Of a stretch of DNA of 64,000 nucleotides, positions 23,838-36,010 are shown piece after piece. The notes below the pieces were generated by a model, which was given only the letters and a program-made list of their open reading frames with translations, made no database searches and was not told where the DNA came from. Each line of letters opens with the position of its first letter. Within the stretch, counting starts at the first letter, position 1. Both the position numbers and the translations under genes were made by a program. Origin of the DNA: Oxytricha trifallax (Eukaryota; Ciliophora; Spirotrichea; Sporadotrichida; Oxytrichidae). The DNA is taken from NCBI GenBank assembly GCA_000711775.1, contig ARYC01000787.1, positions 57,766 through 121,765 on the forward strand, given 5' to 3'.

Positions 23838-23949
23838 TAGAGGTTGACCTCCTATAGGATGCCCATATTTAATAGTAAGTTTTTCAGAGGTATATAATTT
23901 AAATCAATAAACTTAAATTTGAATATCATTTCTAAGATCTGTAAACAAG

Positions 23950-24736
23950 ATGGAGTCAATGAATGATGCAATGAAAAGAGTGCAAGCACAAGAATTGATT
24001 CAGAGATTTAGAAGCAAGGAGGATTTGCACCGCTACCTGGTGCAGCAAGGTAATAAACTCATAGTAACTCATCATGATTATGTAGTTGGTTTGTTCTTGC
24101 CAACGATGGAAGGTACCAAAATTTCATTTCTAAGGGCGATCCTCTGCGAAGAGAAGAAAGCATTGAAAACTTAAGATGTAAAGTTTGCAGAGATTCCAAA
24201 CTATCCAGAAATTTCAGTGACTAACTTATATGATGATGCTATGAACGACCCAGATGTTTCGCTGTACCTGCCTACTAAGAAGCAGTTGTCAAATAAACTG
24301 CCTGAAAAAAAACTATTTCTTTTGCATACTTGCAACAATTAAAGGTGATTTCTTGAAAGAAATCATTCAAGAATCTCATAAGAAAAGGTACATCATCTCT
24401 TCAGAAGATAAGGACAAACAAGGGATTAAGATAAGTGAGAGCTGGCTTTCAGAGCTGCATAAATATTTCAAGTAAGATTTCAAGCTTAACTCTTTAGAAA
24501 AATCTGGTACTGGCATCTTCTTGATGAAGGAATAGAGCAAGCTTCACATAGAGCGAAAGTCGCAAACAAAGTATGAAGTTAGCAAGAGACTTTTTTCAAA
24601 TATTTAGCCTCCAGAGTCAATGAACATAGATGCCGGAGCGGGCAGCAAGAGAAGAAACTTAGGAGGATTGAAGCAAGAAGCAGAAGTAGAAGAAAAGAAA
24701 GAGAAGCCAGCTCCCTCTAAAGAATTTTAAATGTGA
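23950..24736 (+). pseudogene. TBE-2 22-kDa ORF, frameshift at A-run
   Basis: ATG 23950 (MESMNDAMKRVQAQEL) to TGA 24736. It matches the TBE-1 22-kDa ORF along its length (GLFLPTMEGTKISFLRAILC, IPNYPEISVTNLYDDAM). The frame breaks at a run of eight A near 24305 (KLPEKK) and resumes in another frame with FLKEIIQESHKKRY, ending in a basic Lys/Glu tail. The position of the break in a homopolymer makes a base-calling error plausible. Confidence 0.8.
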
Positions 24737-24745
24737 CTTATATAT

Positions 24746-25733
24746 TCATTAACTCTTCGCTAAGATTTTAATAAAGTCTACTGTATCGATAGGTAGGTCA
24801 TGCATCAAGTGGTATAGCAGCAGTTTCTTGTAATGAATTTTTAATATTCCCCAGTAGAACTCAATTCCATTAAACTATGGACTTTAAGGTACGTTGAACA
24901 CTGGCTTTATTCTAAGTTGTTCATAACTCTTCCTTGTTTCTTTAGTCTTATGAACAGAAAGATTATCAACGAGTAGTATAATCTCTTATTCACGGTACTT
25001 CTTTCTCAGCTGCTCTAAGAACTTAATATTCTGCTCTGTCTTAATAGAGCGAGGATGAATAAGATAAGTTTCTAATTCAGTATCCTCGCTAATGCCTCAA
25101 AGAATTGCCATTGTTTATACCTTGACCTTTTAGTCATAAACTTCTATGTTGCTATGCCTCTTATACCAAGACGTCTAGATGAAAGTGTTGAATGTAAACA
25201 CAGCCTCGTCAGCATGAATAAATTTAATATTATTCTATTAGGCTCTCTGCATTTGATTATAAATATAATTTAAGTTGTTATTGTAAAATGGCAGAGTGAA
25301 ATCAATTAATCTCTTGATACGATTTACACCTTTGTAAGAGATACAGTTTCGTTTATAAATATTTGCTACAGATTATGCAGAGATCTTCAACTCAGGGAAC
25401 TGGCGGTGAAACATAATAGCTCGTTAGTCGAGAGAGAAGTAAGCCCAATACCTCCAAGTTTTTTCATTAATAAGATAGTCAATATGCTTCTATAGAAACT
25501 TTGACTACCTCTTTGGCTAAGAATTCAGTTATTATTGCTTTAATTACACAGATTTTAAGCAGTGAGAGCGAACAGTTGAAGGACTACGCTTAAAGAGCAG
25601 TGCAATAGACTTATAGTTCAGTACTGGTTTGACTTATTCACTATACATATCACATCCATAATGCAGTTTAAATTTAATCTATAAACTCTTCATCATAAAT
25701 AGACCCCAAAAGCTTGCTATTTTAGTCTCGCAT
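24746..25733 (-). pseudogene. TBE-2 transposase, one frame break
   Basis: ATG 25733 to TGA 24746. After one base shift near 25665 the frame is open to the end. It contains FIHADEAVFTF, LLVDNLSVHK and NGIEFYW, so all three catalytic acidic residues are present. The segment equivalent to the TGA in TBE-1 and TBE-3 reads through normally here (QQLNSQPKRQSKF), so TGA does not stand for one consistent residue. This is the best-preserved transposase in the window. Confidence 0.85.
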
Positions 25734-25737
25734 TTAA

Positions 25738-25814
25738 TTAATAACCCCAACCCCTAACAAATTCCCTGTAAATCAAAGCACTTATAAACCTCGTTAAGGG
25801 GTTTTGGGGTTTTG
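25738..25814 (-). repeat. TBE-2 terminal repeat
   Basis: Terminal sequence with C4A4 end, diverged from TBE-1 in its inner half (AACCCCAACCCCTAAC). It abuts ATTATTATTAAAAG, which is uninterrupted in the related copy at about 31395. Confidence 0.85.
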
Positions 25815-25817
25815 ATT

Positions 25818-27050
25818 ATTATTAAAAGTACAAAATATTAACTAATAAAATGACGAAGCTTATTTCTGCTACAAATTATGAGGACCAAGAAAGAAGAAAT
25901 TCTCTACATTATTATAATTTTAATATTAAATATTAAAGAAATTAATTTTAACTTACTTTACTAATCAATTTATGTTTTTGACTTATCTTAACTACTATCC
26001 ATCTATACGTTAGTCTTATTTGGCATAAGTCTCCTCCTCTAGGTATTTTCACCTCCCCTACTCTACTTTAGCATTGAATTTTGACCATATTCCTGCTTTA
26101 CTTAATCCACATTGGATTGATACTATCTATCAATTTTTATAGCATTATCACTATTAATTCCATTCTGAATAGCATTGTTAATCAAACTTTAAAGATCACT
26201 TCCCTAGTCATATGAAGTGTTTTATTATGTGTTTTTTGTTATAAAATCATTTTTCAATCTATTAACCTTGACGCTTTGATGATTTTGGTCCAAAACAACT
26301 CCAATTAAGTTCTTCTTCTAAGTCTCCAATTTGGAATCCTTGTTCAAAACATTAGGGTCTACAAATTAAAATTAACCATCTTCAGTTTATTTGAAATTTT
26401 TCAACCAATAGTAAAAGTTATAGCGAAATCTTTTGTAAACATCTTGCTCTACAGACAGCCTCCCCCCATTTTAAGTACTTGCTTAATCTAATTGAGAAGG
26501 TAGCTACTAAGTTTTGTTGAATTGGTTTATAGTGGTAAAATTTGAATTTTTCCTTGAACCATACAGATTTCCCAATTAGCCGGATTGAAATTTATGTGAG
26601 GAGTTAAATTATTTAGAATTAGTACTTCGAAAGTTTTAGGCTGTTTGATTGCGAATTATTTTCAAATTGCTACTGCAAACCAAGTATACTCTTTTATGAT
26701 ATTCTGTGAAATATATATCTATATTAGAGTACTCATTAATCAAGTTAAAGTATTATTACAAACTCCAAATTGTTAAATTTAATAATGAGTAAATTTAACT
26801 TCGCTTTACTGGTTAAAAATCAGCCAAAACTTAATTATTTTATAGTCTTTTTTAAAGTTTTAGTATTTTTATTATGATTCAGGAATCAAGTTAATCAATA
26901 TCATATCTTTAGCTTGTAAATTTATACGTTAATTATTCTCTGATGCTAGGGTTTATTGGTTATTATATTGTATAATTAAACAATTAATGCTTAATTGTCA
27001 TTTTATATCTATTATCGGATGGCAACAGGCAGTTGACTTTGGATCATTCT
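25818..27050. repeat. Dispersed direct repeat, copy A
   Basis: About 1.2 kb that reappears in the same orientation at about 31385-32650. Identity is high over the Q/N-rich frame (long runs without mismatch around 25990-26300) and decays toward both ends, with small indels. It behaves like an old gene duplication, not a transposon: no terminal repeats were seen. Confidence 0.85.
25850..26790 (-). CDS. Q/N-rich protein, copy A of a duplicated gene
   Basis: A minus-strand frame without TGA runs from about 26730 to about 25850, rich in Gln, Asn, Ser and Lys. Recognisable stretches are QDVYKRFRYNFYYWLKNFKQ (aromatic, near 26420), KNLIGVVLDQNHQSV and QSLINNAIQNGINSDNA. A splice donor (AAAGTAAGTTAAAA) near 25945 suggests a further exon that is not clear. 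TBE-2 is inserted just beyond this 3' region. No known family was recognised. Copy B at 31.4-32.4 kb is nearly identical in the middle and diverges at both ends. Confidence 0.55.
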
Positions 27051-27218
27051 AATTTAGAAAAAATATAATAATCCATAAAATTTGAGATATTTTATGCCCA
27101 ATAACTTGAAATTATTTTTATTACAATAGAAATTAATTTGAAATTGAAAAAATAAAATAAATTAAATTATTTTATTTAAGAAAATTGGCAGTTAAAGTTT
27201 TCCAATTTTACACAATTT

Positions 27219-27440
27219 TGGGCTCATTCGATAGAAAATTCAAAATTAGTTGTACTTTAATATTGGCGAGACTATTTTATCTCAACCCAAAAGCGAGATA
27301 ACTTCACTTTAATGTTAAGGCATAATTTAATGAATGTAGATGTGTTTTAGTAAAGCAAAGATATTTCGTTCCTGGATGCGATAAATAGTAATGCAAGTAA
27401 TAAAGTCCAACTAATTTAGATTTCTCTATCGAATGCGCCA
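27219..27440. mobile_element. MITE-like element with about 32-bp terminal inverted repeats
   Basis: The left end GGCTCATTCGATAGAAAATT and the right end (reverse complement) GGCGCATTCGATAGAGAAAT match over about 32 bases, both running into AATTAGTTG. The 160-base interior has no frame. The length of about 220 bases and the lack of coding fit a MITE. A target duplication is not clear. It is unrelated to TBE termini. Confidence 0.7.
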
Positions 27441-28443
27441 AAGATCGTTTAAATTAGACAACTATAATTACTAATAATTTGGTTTATTAATAATTTAATT
27501 AAAACAATCTTCCCAATTTCGAATGTATTCCTATAATATTATATATACTAAAAAATGATTATAAAATTTCTTAAACAGGTAAATTTTAAATATAAAAAGT
27601 AAAAATGATAAAAATTTTCTGTTTAATAACTTTACGAATAAATTTAATTAATTTTTTAGATTTCTTAATTTAGGTAAATTTTCTTATTCAAAATCAAATT
27701 ATTAAACTAAGAATATGTTTAATTCAGAAGTTAAACTAAAAATTTAGACTTAATTTATTAGTTCCCTGAAAATTTCCAAAAAAATTATAATAAATAGAGG
27801 ATCTATGTATTATTTGATATAATTAAATCAGCCAAATGTCAATACTCATAAATTTTGTAATCTAAAATTAGATTAATACTGTTGTAAATCGATTGTATTA
27901 TTATTGTGAATACCAATGTATTATATTACATTTTAATATAAAATGTAAGTTTCTTTAAAAACAGTCAAATGTTCTATTAATACCTATATTTCATTAAATT
28001 AAAGAAATGCAAAATATACAGATAAAATTAATTAAATTATAATTTTAATAGTAGCAGCCCAATGAAATAATTTAAATATTAAACTTAAATATTAAGCGTA
28101 ATGTTTTCACTGATTTATTTTTAATATTAGTAATTTAATTTTAAAAGACTTAGTTTATTTGCTTCTTTAGCAATAATAATACATTAAATTTATAATTCAG
28201 CTTACTATTCTTATTCTTATAAATAATTAATACTTAAATTAGGTTTTTCTTAAATGGTAAAAGAAAATAAACATTTCTTTAAATTGTGATAATTAACAAA
28301 TTAAATGATAATTCAAATTAAAATATGAACCTAGAATTTACTTTAATCCTAATCTAAGTTATAAAATTTATATCTTTCATCTATTAATATTTTATTACTT
28401 TGGGTAAATAAGCCGATCTCTTTAAATTAAATTTCTAGTTTTA
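27441..28443. other. AT-rich DNA, no gene seen
   Basis: About 1 kb of very AT-rich sequence with no biased frame on either strand. It may be IES or intergenic germline DNA. Confidence 0.5.
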
Positions 28444-30870
28444 TCAAAATTCGGTGCTTGTCAAACTTTGCTACAGCTTAAATTGTGGTTCTGAAAATCT
28501 ACTGTATTTGCCAAATGAAAAAGTTTATAATTTTAAAAGTATAGAGAAATAGTAATGAATAATTACATAAATTATTTATTTACTTAAAATGACCTTTATT
28601 AATGTCTTTATTCAGAATATTCAATCTTAGTTTAAATTTATTCTTAAGTGGAGAATTTCCCTCTGGGCTGAGGTGTTTTAAATTAATTTCCTAAGTCTTC
28701 ATTATTTTGTGATTTTTAGATGTTTTATTATTTATTGTCAGTAACTATGGGCTCATTTATTGGCTATGCATTAATTGAGGATTGTCTACTTTAAGGTTAA
28801 GATTGCAATTACTACTTATCTGTATTTTATTTTTTATAACTATTGAAATTCTTTGAATTTATGGGGATTAAACTATTTTATGACCAAAATGATATATAAA
28901 ACGTAAGAAATTTATGATTATTATTTTTCTTCAAATATCTGTTTAAGATCTAAGGTAGTAATTGTTTGTTACTATTAAGAATTTTGATTTTAAACTTGTT
29001 CTTTGTGCAAGTTGTTCTGGGTCAGGTTTCCTTATTTGCCTGGGCTACTATTACTATTAAGTGAAAATTCTTTACTATCTTTGGCTATGACTTCCTAACT
29101 ATAATAATTGTGAGTAATTCATTATGGAATACTTAAAAATGGCATTCAGAATATATTTATAATACTCTGGTCCGACATATTAAGAAGTTACTAGTTTTAG
29201 GCTTTGTCTTTTTAAGATTGGAATTTAAAAGTGGCTGCTACTTTTTGATAACTGGGGCTGCTGTGGTTATTAATCCTATAAATCATTATACTTTTAGGTT
29301 TGGGGTACTATTCCATTAGTTGTTAGGGGCTATTGATTGTTAATGACTCTATTGCTCTCACATTGTTGAATTCTTAATGCGTTCCAAGTTCCTTAGATTG
29401 GATTTAAGTATAGAAATATTTTAGATTAAACTAAGAAGATCTTTAAATATTATTTCAAATGAATAATTATACTATGAAAGTTTTAAGTCAAGCTGTTCTC
29501 TCTATGTTTATGAAATGTTTTCAGGTTATTACAAAATCTGAAGAAAATACATAATTATTGATACTCTTTATTAAAAATCAATAGGGAATCAGTTATGAAA
29601 ATCTTTTGGGCAATATTCTCTGATTCTTTTATTGAAGAATCGACTTGTAAGCAATTATCCAAGGTCATCATTACTTAATTTCGCTAATTATTGTAAAATT
29701 CCTCCTAATTCGTTTTACTACTGTGAGTCTTTTGATTACTCTCTTGTTGTATTTATTAAGACATTGTTATTTTATCCTGGCTTCGATTGCAAAAGGTGTG
29801 GTCGATGCTATGCTTCGTTGAATTGAAGTTGCTGAAATTATTGTTCAATTATTGACTCTTAGTTTTTACTTAAAATAACACAGATTATAAAAATACCATC
29901 TTTCCAATAACAAATTTAATTAATATAACCTATTAAAGATTATAAAATAAAGAAGTTAAGGGGTTGAACAAATCTGAATAGTTTCTAGCTTGAGCTCTGG
30001 TTTAATGTTTTCTGTTTTCGATTTAAGTAAGGGGTTGCTGCCTTCTTTAATATTTCATTGTTGTTTCTGGTTACTAATTGAGAATTTAGGCTGCTTAATT
30101 TTGAGATACCATTTCCTAAGTTAGTTGTGCTTTGGTCATTCTTTGTGAGGATTGACTTGATAATGCCTAGTTACTAAGTGGAAGGCTGTTCTGTTAATGA
30201 AGATTCAAAACATTTTTACTGTTGCTACTGCTTTAAAATTGAAAAAAATTTGTGAATAGGAAGTTTAAGTGAGCTTTTTAAAATCCTTCTATTAATTAAA
30301 AATTAATGGCTACTCTAATTCTGCTGTCCAATTTGAAGATTGTTAGCTTCCAACCTAGCTAAGATTTTCTCTTCGATCGTTAGCTGTCTATTTTGCTACT
30401 GCGTCGACTATATTTTACTCAGATCTGAAGTTTTTGGAATTCTTTTCTAGAATTAGTTCCCCAATTAATTGTTCGATCTCCGCTGAATTAACTGTAGCAT
30501 TATCGAGGATGCGTTATTTTAGAGTTGCTTAAAATTATATTGAATTTTTGTGTTGCTAATTTAACATAAAGATAAAGGTCTATAATAAAATAAACATTTG
30601 CTATTAAGTGGGAATCCATCACCTATTGTTAGCTGCCAATGTTTTATTCTTAGCTATCTTATCGTAACTCTGCTAACTTGAGTTAATTTGCAAAGTACTG
30701 CTACTATTATTAATTGTTTTGTCCATTGAGCTTTCTTACTTCATTGATTTTTAAGTCTTCTAGTAGCTGCCCAGATGGGACGGTTACAGGGTGCTTAAAA
30801 TAATAATCATATTAAAATACATTAACAATAAAAAAAGCTTAATAAAAAAGATCTATATAAATTTAAGAGC
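28444..30870 (-). CDS. Long Q-rich protein, unknown function
   Basis: A frame of more than 400 codons without TGA runs from about 30210 to 28938 on the minus strand, far longer than chance allows even with one stop codon. It is preceded by two exons (about 30775-30640 and 30560-30240) joined through GT...AG introns, one being about 30215-30243 (GTAAAAATG...TTAACAG). A further coding piece, 28840-28444, is again Gln-rich. The product is low in complexity, rich in Gln, Asn and Ser, with short basic and aromatic islands (GPEYYKYILNAIFKYSIMN). Such proteins are often transcription or RNA factors, but no domain was recognised. Start and stop are approximate. Confidence 0.55.
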
Positions 30871-31390
30871 TTGTCAAGAAGCCGCTATTTTATGCAATTT
30901 CGAAGGATGATTGCCTTTTAGTTTCTTTCTTAAACAAATGTAAGAAATTCTATATATAATCTTACCTTCTTTTTGCTTCTTCAATTCTATAAGAGAATCT
31001 AAAACTAGATTTGAATCCCTTTTCTTATTATCCTTAAATGATTAAATATGTTTAAGATTAATTTAATAAACTGTGGTCAATAAATAACCCTTCATAGATT
31101 AAAATTTATCATCTTATTATTTTGTTTGAAGTTTGTTACGAATAAAATAAAAGATGATTTTTGTTATAAAGCAAATAAAATAACCAAATCTAAGTGAACT
31201 AGAAAATATGTGTATGCCAGTTTATTTCTTAGTTGAATAAACCTTTTTTATAATTTAAGAATTTTTGACACTATTTTTGAGTACTAATGACTAAACCTAA
31301 ATGACCTTAAAAAGGAGAATGGTAAATAAAGAATTTATTCTCAATATTTATTATAAGATTGGTTTTATTTCAAAATAATGATACAGTTAT
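30871..31390. other. AT-rich spacer, no gene seen
   Basis: AT-rich DNA between the long Q-rich gene and the second copy of the duplicated gene. Nothing was recognised. Confidence 0.45.
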
Positions 31391-32650
31391 TATTAAAAGT
31401 GCTAATATATTAACTCTTTAAATGACGAAGTTTATTTCTGCGACTAATTTTGAGGACCAATGAAGAAGAAATTTTCTACATTATTTTAAATTAATATTAT
31501 TTATTAAAGAAATTAATTTTAACTTACTTTACTAATCAATTTATGTTTTTGGCTTATCCTAACTATTATCCATCTATACGTTTGTTTTATTTGGCATAAG
31601 TCTCCTCCTCTAGGTATTTTCACCTCCCCTACTCTACTTTAGCATTGAATTTTGACCATATTCCTGCTTTACTTAATCCACATTGGATTGATACTATCTA
31701 TCAATTTTTATAGCATTATCACTATTAATTCCATTCTGAATAGCATTGTTAATCAAACTTTAAAGATCACTTCCCTAGTCATTTTAAGTGTTGTATTATG
31801 TGTTTTTTGTTATCAAATCACTTTTCAATCTATTAACCTTGACGCTTTGATGATTTTGGTCCAAAACTACTCCAATTAAGTTCTTCTTCTAAGTTTCCAA
31901 TTTGGAATCCTGGTTCAATAAACTAGGGTCTACGAATTAAAATTAGCCATCTTCAGTTTATTTGAAATTTTTCAGCCAATAGTAGAAGTTATAGCGAAAT
32001 CTTTTGTAAACATCTTGCTCTACAGACTGCCTCCCCCCATTTTAAGTACTTGCTTAATCTAATTGAGAGGGTAGCTACTAAGTCTTGTTGAATTGATTAA
32101 TTGTGCAAAAATTAGAATTTTTCCTTGAACCATAGAGATTTCCCAATTAGCCAGATTGAAATATATGTGAGGAGTTAAATTATTGAGAATTTGTGCTTCT
32201 AAAATTCTAAGCTGTTTGATTTCGAATTATCTTTAAATTGCTACTACAAGCCTAGTAGACTTTATTTTGGTATTCTGTGAAAAAGGCATCTAGATTAGAA
32301 TTCTCATTAGTGAAATTTAAATCGTCTTACTCCAAATTGTTGGGATTTAATAGCGAATAAATTTCTCTACGCTTCACTGGCTATATATCAGCCAATACTT
32401 AGTTTTTATAGTCATCAACACTACAATATTTTTATTATAATTCAGTAACCAAATTAATCTATTTCCTATATTTAGCTTATAAATTTAGTCTCTAATTTTT
32501 CTCTAGGACATGCGATGCAAAAATATTCTAGGGTTTATAGGCTATAATATTATCTAATTCTTCATTCAATGCTTAATTTGCCTTTTTAGATCGAGAAATG
32601 GGAGGGCATTAGGCGGTTATAAAAGTCCTCTTTGACTTTGGATCTTTCTT
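31385..32650. repeat. Dispersed direct repeat, copy B
   Basis: Second member of the 1.2-kb repeat pair. It represents the allele-like state without the TBE-2 insertion. Confidence 0.85.
31430..32400 (-). CDS. Q/N-rich protein, copy B of a duplicated gene
   Basis: Same order of stretches as copy A at 25.85-26.8 kb, with scattered substitutions and a few indels. The 3' flank continues without interruption through ATTATTATTAAAAG, where copy A carries TBE-2. No domain was recognised. Confidence 0.5.
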
Positions 32651-32766
32651 ATTTCTAATAATAATTTAAAATTTCTAGGATGTTTTGAAGTGTATTTAAA
32701 ATGCAACTCAATATTTTTATGTGTCCAATAAAATGAAAGAGAATAAGGAGTCATTAAGAAATTATA

Positions 32767-33835
32767 TCAATACTATCTGAAATTTGATTTAGGTCTCTCT
32801 TTAGGCTTGACCTCATCATAACCTTTCTGTGGCCTGTTAAACTTTGACAATTCTTTATCATCCTCATTGAAATCGCTTTCTTCAACTCTGATAGTTCTCT
32901 CAACTATAATTTGAATTCTAGTGTATTAAAATAATTAATAATTGACACATTCCCAAAAAATATTAACTGGCTAAGTGAGATTGATGGTAAAGCTTTCAAA
33001 ATAAGCCTCACTTTTATCTGTAAAGATAATCAATGCATAAATGTTTCCTTCACTGTTCTTAGCTAAATCTCTAAAGCTGCATATTTCAAAAATCTAAAAT
33101 ATATTTAAAATTCGTTATTTAATATATCAAAGATACAAATTAAAGTAAAATGATTTCATTTGCTTAAATTTTAAATTATTTTTGTTGCATTCATAAGAAT
33201 ATCTTGTTCTCTTTTCATCAATCTTTCCAGTTATTCCTCTCTCTGAAAAACTGAATGGCTAAAATTTAGGATTTTCAATTATCAAATTTTTTGAATCCTA
33301 TCCCTATTCCTTTGGCTGATCGATATATAGGCTCATTTCCTAGTTTGTCAGAAGAATTTCTCTAATTTTTCTATAAATAAGGTTTAATAACAATCTGTTA
33401 GAGTAGAAAAAAGAGTTAAAAAATCACAAAAACCTCATTAATTGATTTATTAAATTCATGAATATTATAAAACAATGGAAGTTGTTAATTACCCATATGT
33501 AGCAGCATGATTTTAATTGTTCCCAAGTTTATATAAGTCGTAGTACAAAGTCATATTTTGCAAATGTCTCTTCATATACATCCACTGCAATAAACCTGTA
33601 GTCATGGGAATGGGCAGCAAGTGCATATTAGCTATAATTTATCAAAGTTATAATGTGAAATCGATTAAAATAAATTGCCTCAAGATTAATTTTCCTTATA
33701 CAGAATTTCAACTTACATGAAACTATGAATAAACCACCTAAAATAAGATGTGGGGAGAGCTTCACAATATTCATTAATAGCTCTTTTTAAGGGTTTCTGG
33801 GTTTTCTGTTGTTAGGAGTCGTAGAAAATTAGCAT
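32767..33835 (-). CDS. Unknown conserved-looking protein, about five exons
   Basis: ATG 33835 (MLIFYDSQQQKTQKPLKRAI) runs to a good donor at about 33718 (CAT|GTAAGTTG). The acceptor ATTATAG at about 33640 joins in frame to QYALAAHSHDYRFIAVDVYE. Later pieces are 33400-33160 (SLYIDQPKEQ...KRTRYSYECNKN), 33095-32930 (ICSFRDLAKNSEGNIYALII) and the end 32930-32767 (polar, KPKERPKSNFRQY, then TGA). The alternation of strand-like segments fits a beta-propeller or similar fold, and the composition is that of an ordinary globular protein, unlike the Q-rich neighbours. No family was recognised. Exon ends other than the first intron are approximate. Confidence 0.55.
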
Positions 33836-33839
33836 ATGC

Positions 33840-34918
33840 TAAGCTGGGAATGTTTGTTACAATAAAGTCTTTATCGCTCTATGATTGATAACTAATATAT
33901 AAATAAGTAAAAATTGTAAAAAATATTTCAATTTTTAATGAAAAATATATAAAACTATCTCTGGAAGGCTTTCATTTTAAAAGTTAATAATTATTAAAAT
34001 AGTAAGACTATTAATTAAATTAATAGTGATCAATAAATTATATTATATTAAGAATTCTATATAGTAATTTATTTTTATTAATCTAGTAATAGTATAACTG
34101 TTTGTGCTTAACTTTTTTATATTAAATTAAATAAAACATGAATGAATATTTAATTATAGAACAAAAATAGACACTTCCTAATGCATAAGGTCTATATAAA
34201 TATTAGCTTCAAATGCAAAATTAGGATTTATTTTTAGGATCGATAGATTAATAATAAATTTAGTAACACTCAGGATAACTCTAGAGCAATTATATTTATA
34301 AATTAAAATAATTAAATCAGCAAATTAAATTAAATTATTAATATTGATAGAATATAAATGTGTTTGGAGATTTAAAATAAAAAATAAATTAAAAAAATGG
34401 TAGCTGTTAAAGTTAATCAATGATATTCAACCCATAAGATAATTTGAAGTAAATTACATTATAAACTACAAATTAAAAGCTAAATCATTTAATACCAAAA
34501 ATAAATAATTTGTATTTATGAATATGGATATTATAATGCATCTAATGTTAGAATTATTATACATCTAAAAAAATAAATTAATTGTATGATTATCTATATA
34601 ATAATATATTTGTGAGTGAGTGGAGTATTAAAATTGATCATCCTCTATATATCAATAAATTAAAATAAATCAAACATATAAAATGTATATATATATATAT
34701 ATATATATATTAAATCAAATTTCTTAATTTTACTGATTAAGAATATAATAAAAGAAATAATTATTATTAATAAAGCTTTAAATAATATAAATATAATAAA
34801 TAATGATTCTAATTATCTTACAACTTTTTTTATCCATTAATTTAAATATATAAAAATTCTTGGATTGATTAATAAAAAACATTAAAGAATAATCAAAATA
34901 ATTATAATAAAGTAAATT
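33840..34918. other. AT-rich intergenic DNA
   Basis: About 1.1 kb of very AT-rich sequence with no gene recognised. It contains an (AT)n run of about 13 units near 34685-34711. Confidence 0.5.
34685..34711. repeat. (AT)n microsatellite
   Basis: Uninterrupted AT dinucleotide run of about 26 bases in AT-rich intergenic DNA. Confidence 0.9.
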
Positions 34919-34919
34919 A

Positions 34920-35468
34920 ATGTCAGGATAAGCTCCAAACAACTCAAACAATAACAATGCTCAAGGCAACAACAATCAGTTGAGTAACTTGGATATTAAA
35001 ATACCATAATTGTTTAATAAATATCATTATGGGGATAGAATCACAATAAACATCAATATCTATAATGTGGAATAAAATAAATAAAATAATATCACTGACC
35101 CTCAAGATGTCCCAGGTATGAGCCACGGAGTATACCAGAACCATTTCCCTTATCCAGGTTCCATCACACCTCTCAGATAGCAACAGCAGCAATAGAATCA
35201 ATTGGCAGCACAGCAATACCAAAATCCTATGGGAGTTCAGTAGAAGCATGTTATGGTTCCATAAGTCATCCCTGTCCAAGTAGCTGCACCAGTACAGCAA
35301 CTACTCTTCCCATTCGGAAATCTCTATGAATTTGGATAAAACTAAAATCCCCACAATCCAGTATTTTCGCAGCATTGGATACAAGAGTTGCAGAATATTT
35401 TGCAGCAGAATATTCTAATACAGTAAATCTTGATTAAAAAATTGCTATTGAATCAACAATTACCATGA
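34920..35468 (+). CDS. Intact small Q/N/P-rich protein (182 aa)
   Basis: A single clean frame from ATG 34920 to TGA 35466-35468. The N-terminus is Asn-rich (MSGQAPNNSNNNN); the middle has strand-like YHYGDRITININIYNVEQ, a Gln cluster, and a hydrophobic Val/Pro stretch (VMVPQVIPVQVAAPVQ), ending in a Gln-rich amphipathic tail. There is no signal peptide and no known domain. A related protein with the same layout is at 55044-55571 (YHYYAIKITINLNFNNEQQ). It may be a small family of prion-like, low-complexity proteins. Confidence 0.7.
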
Positions 35469-35469
35469 A

Positions 35470-36010
35470 TTATACATTAATTTTAATCATTATAATTTAA
35501 ATATTAATTTTTAATCGTAATAAAATTGAATTATTTTTTAATTTTTAATTTTAATTATTTTTAAATAAGCTCTAGTAAATGTTGTTAAATATTAAATAAA
35601 TAATAATATACTAATATTATATAGCAATTTGTAATAAACACAATCAATAATTAAGAAAAATATCAAAAAGGAAGTAAAAACGCAGGTATATCACTCTTTT
35701 GAGCATTTTATTTGCTAATTTTTTGAAATTTTAGTATCTTTTTTAAATCAAAGAAATTAAAAAATAAGTAAATTGCAAATAATATGTAATAATCGCTTAA
35801 TCATTCCATTTAAATTAAAATTAAAATCTAAGTGTATTTTTATCTATTATATTTCTTAGATATTCTTTACATTCATTAAATTATATCAAATATAAAAGCT
35901 TTATAAATTACAAAAAAATAGTTAAATAAATTAACGTTATTTTAACTTTAGTAGAGATTCGTTAAGGTAAGAAGATCAGGAAAACAATCAAATGCATAGG
36001 ATGAAAGAAG
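35470..36010. other. AT-rich DNA, no gene seen
   Basis: AT-rich sequence downstream of the small Q/N-rich gene. Nothing was recognised. Confidence 0.45.

Larger units (their letters stand above)
23838..25814. mobile_element. TBE-2: truncated TBE lacking the 57-kDa half
   Basis: Starts inside the element: GGTTGACCTCCTATAGGATG at about 23842 matches, inverted, the region upstream of the 22-kDa ORF of TBE-1 (about 19770-19790). It contains a 22-kDa ORF (+) and a transposase (-) and ends in a proper C4A4 terminus (25798-25814). The half that would hold the 57-kDa ORF and the other terminus is absent; unrelated GC-richer DNA stands there instead. The protein sequences differ considerably from TBE-1 and TBE-3, so it is another subfamily. 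Confidence 0.88.

Noticed and set aside
34944-35300. Minus-strand ORF of 118 codons
   Set aside because: It is the complement of the clean Q/N-rich plus-strand gene.
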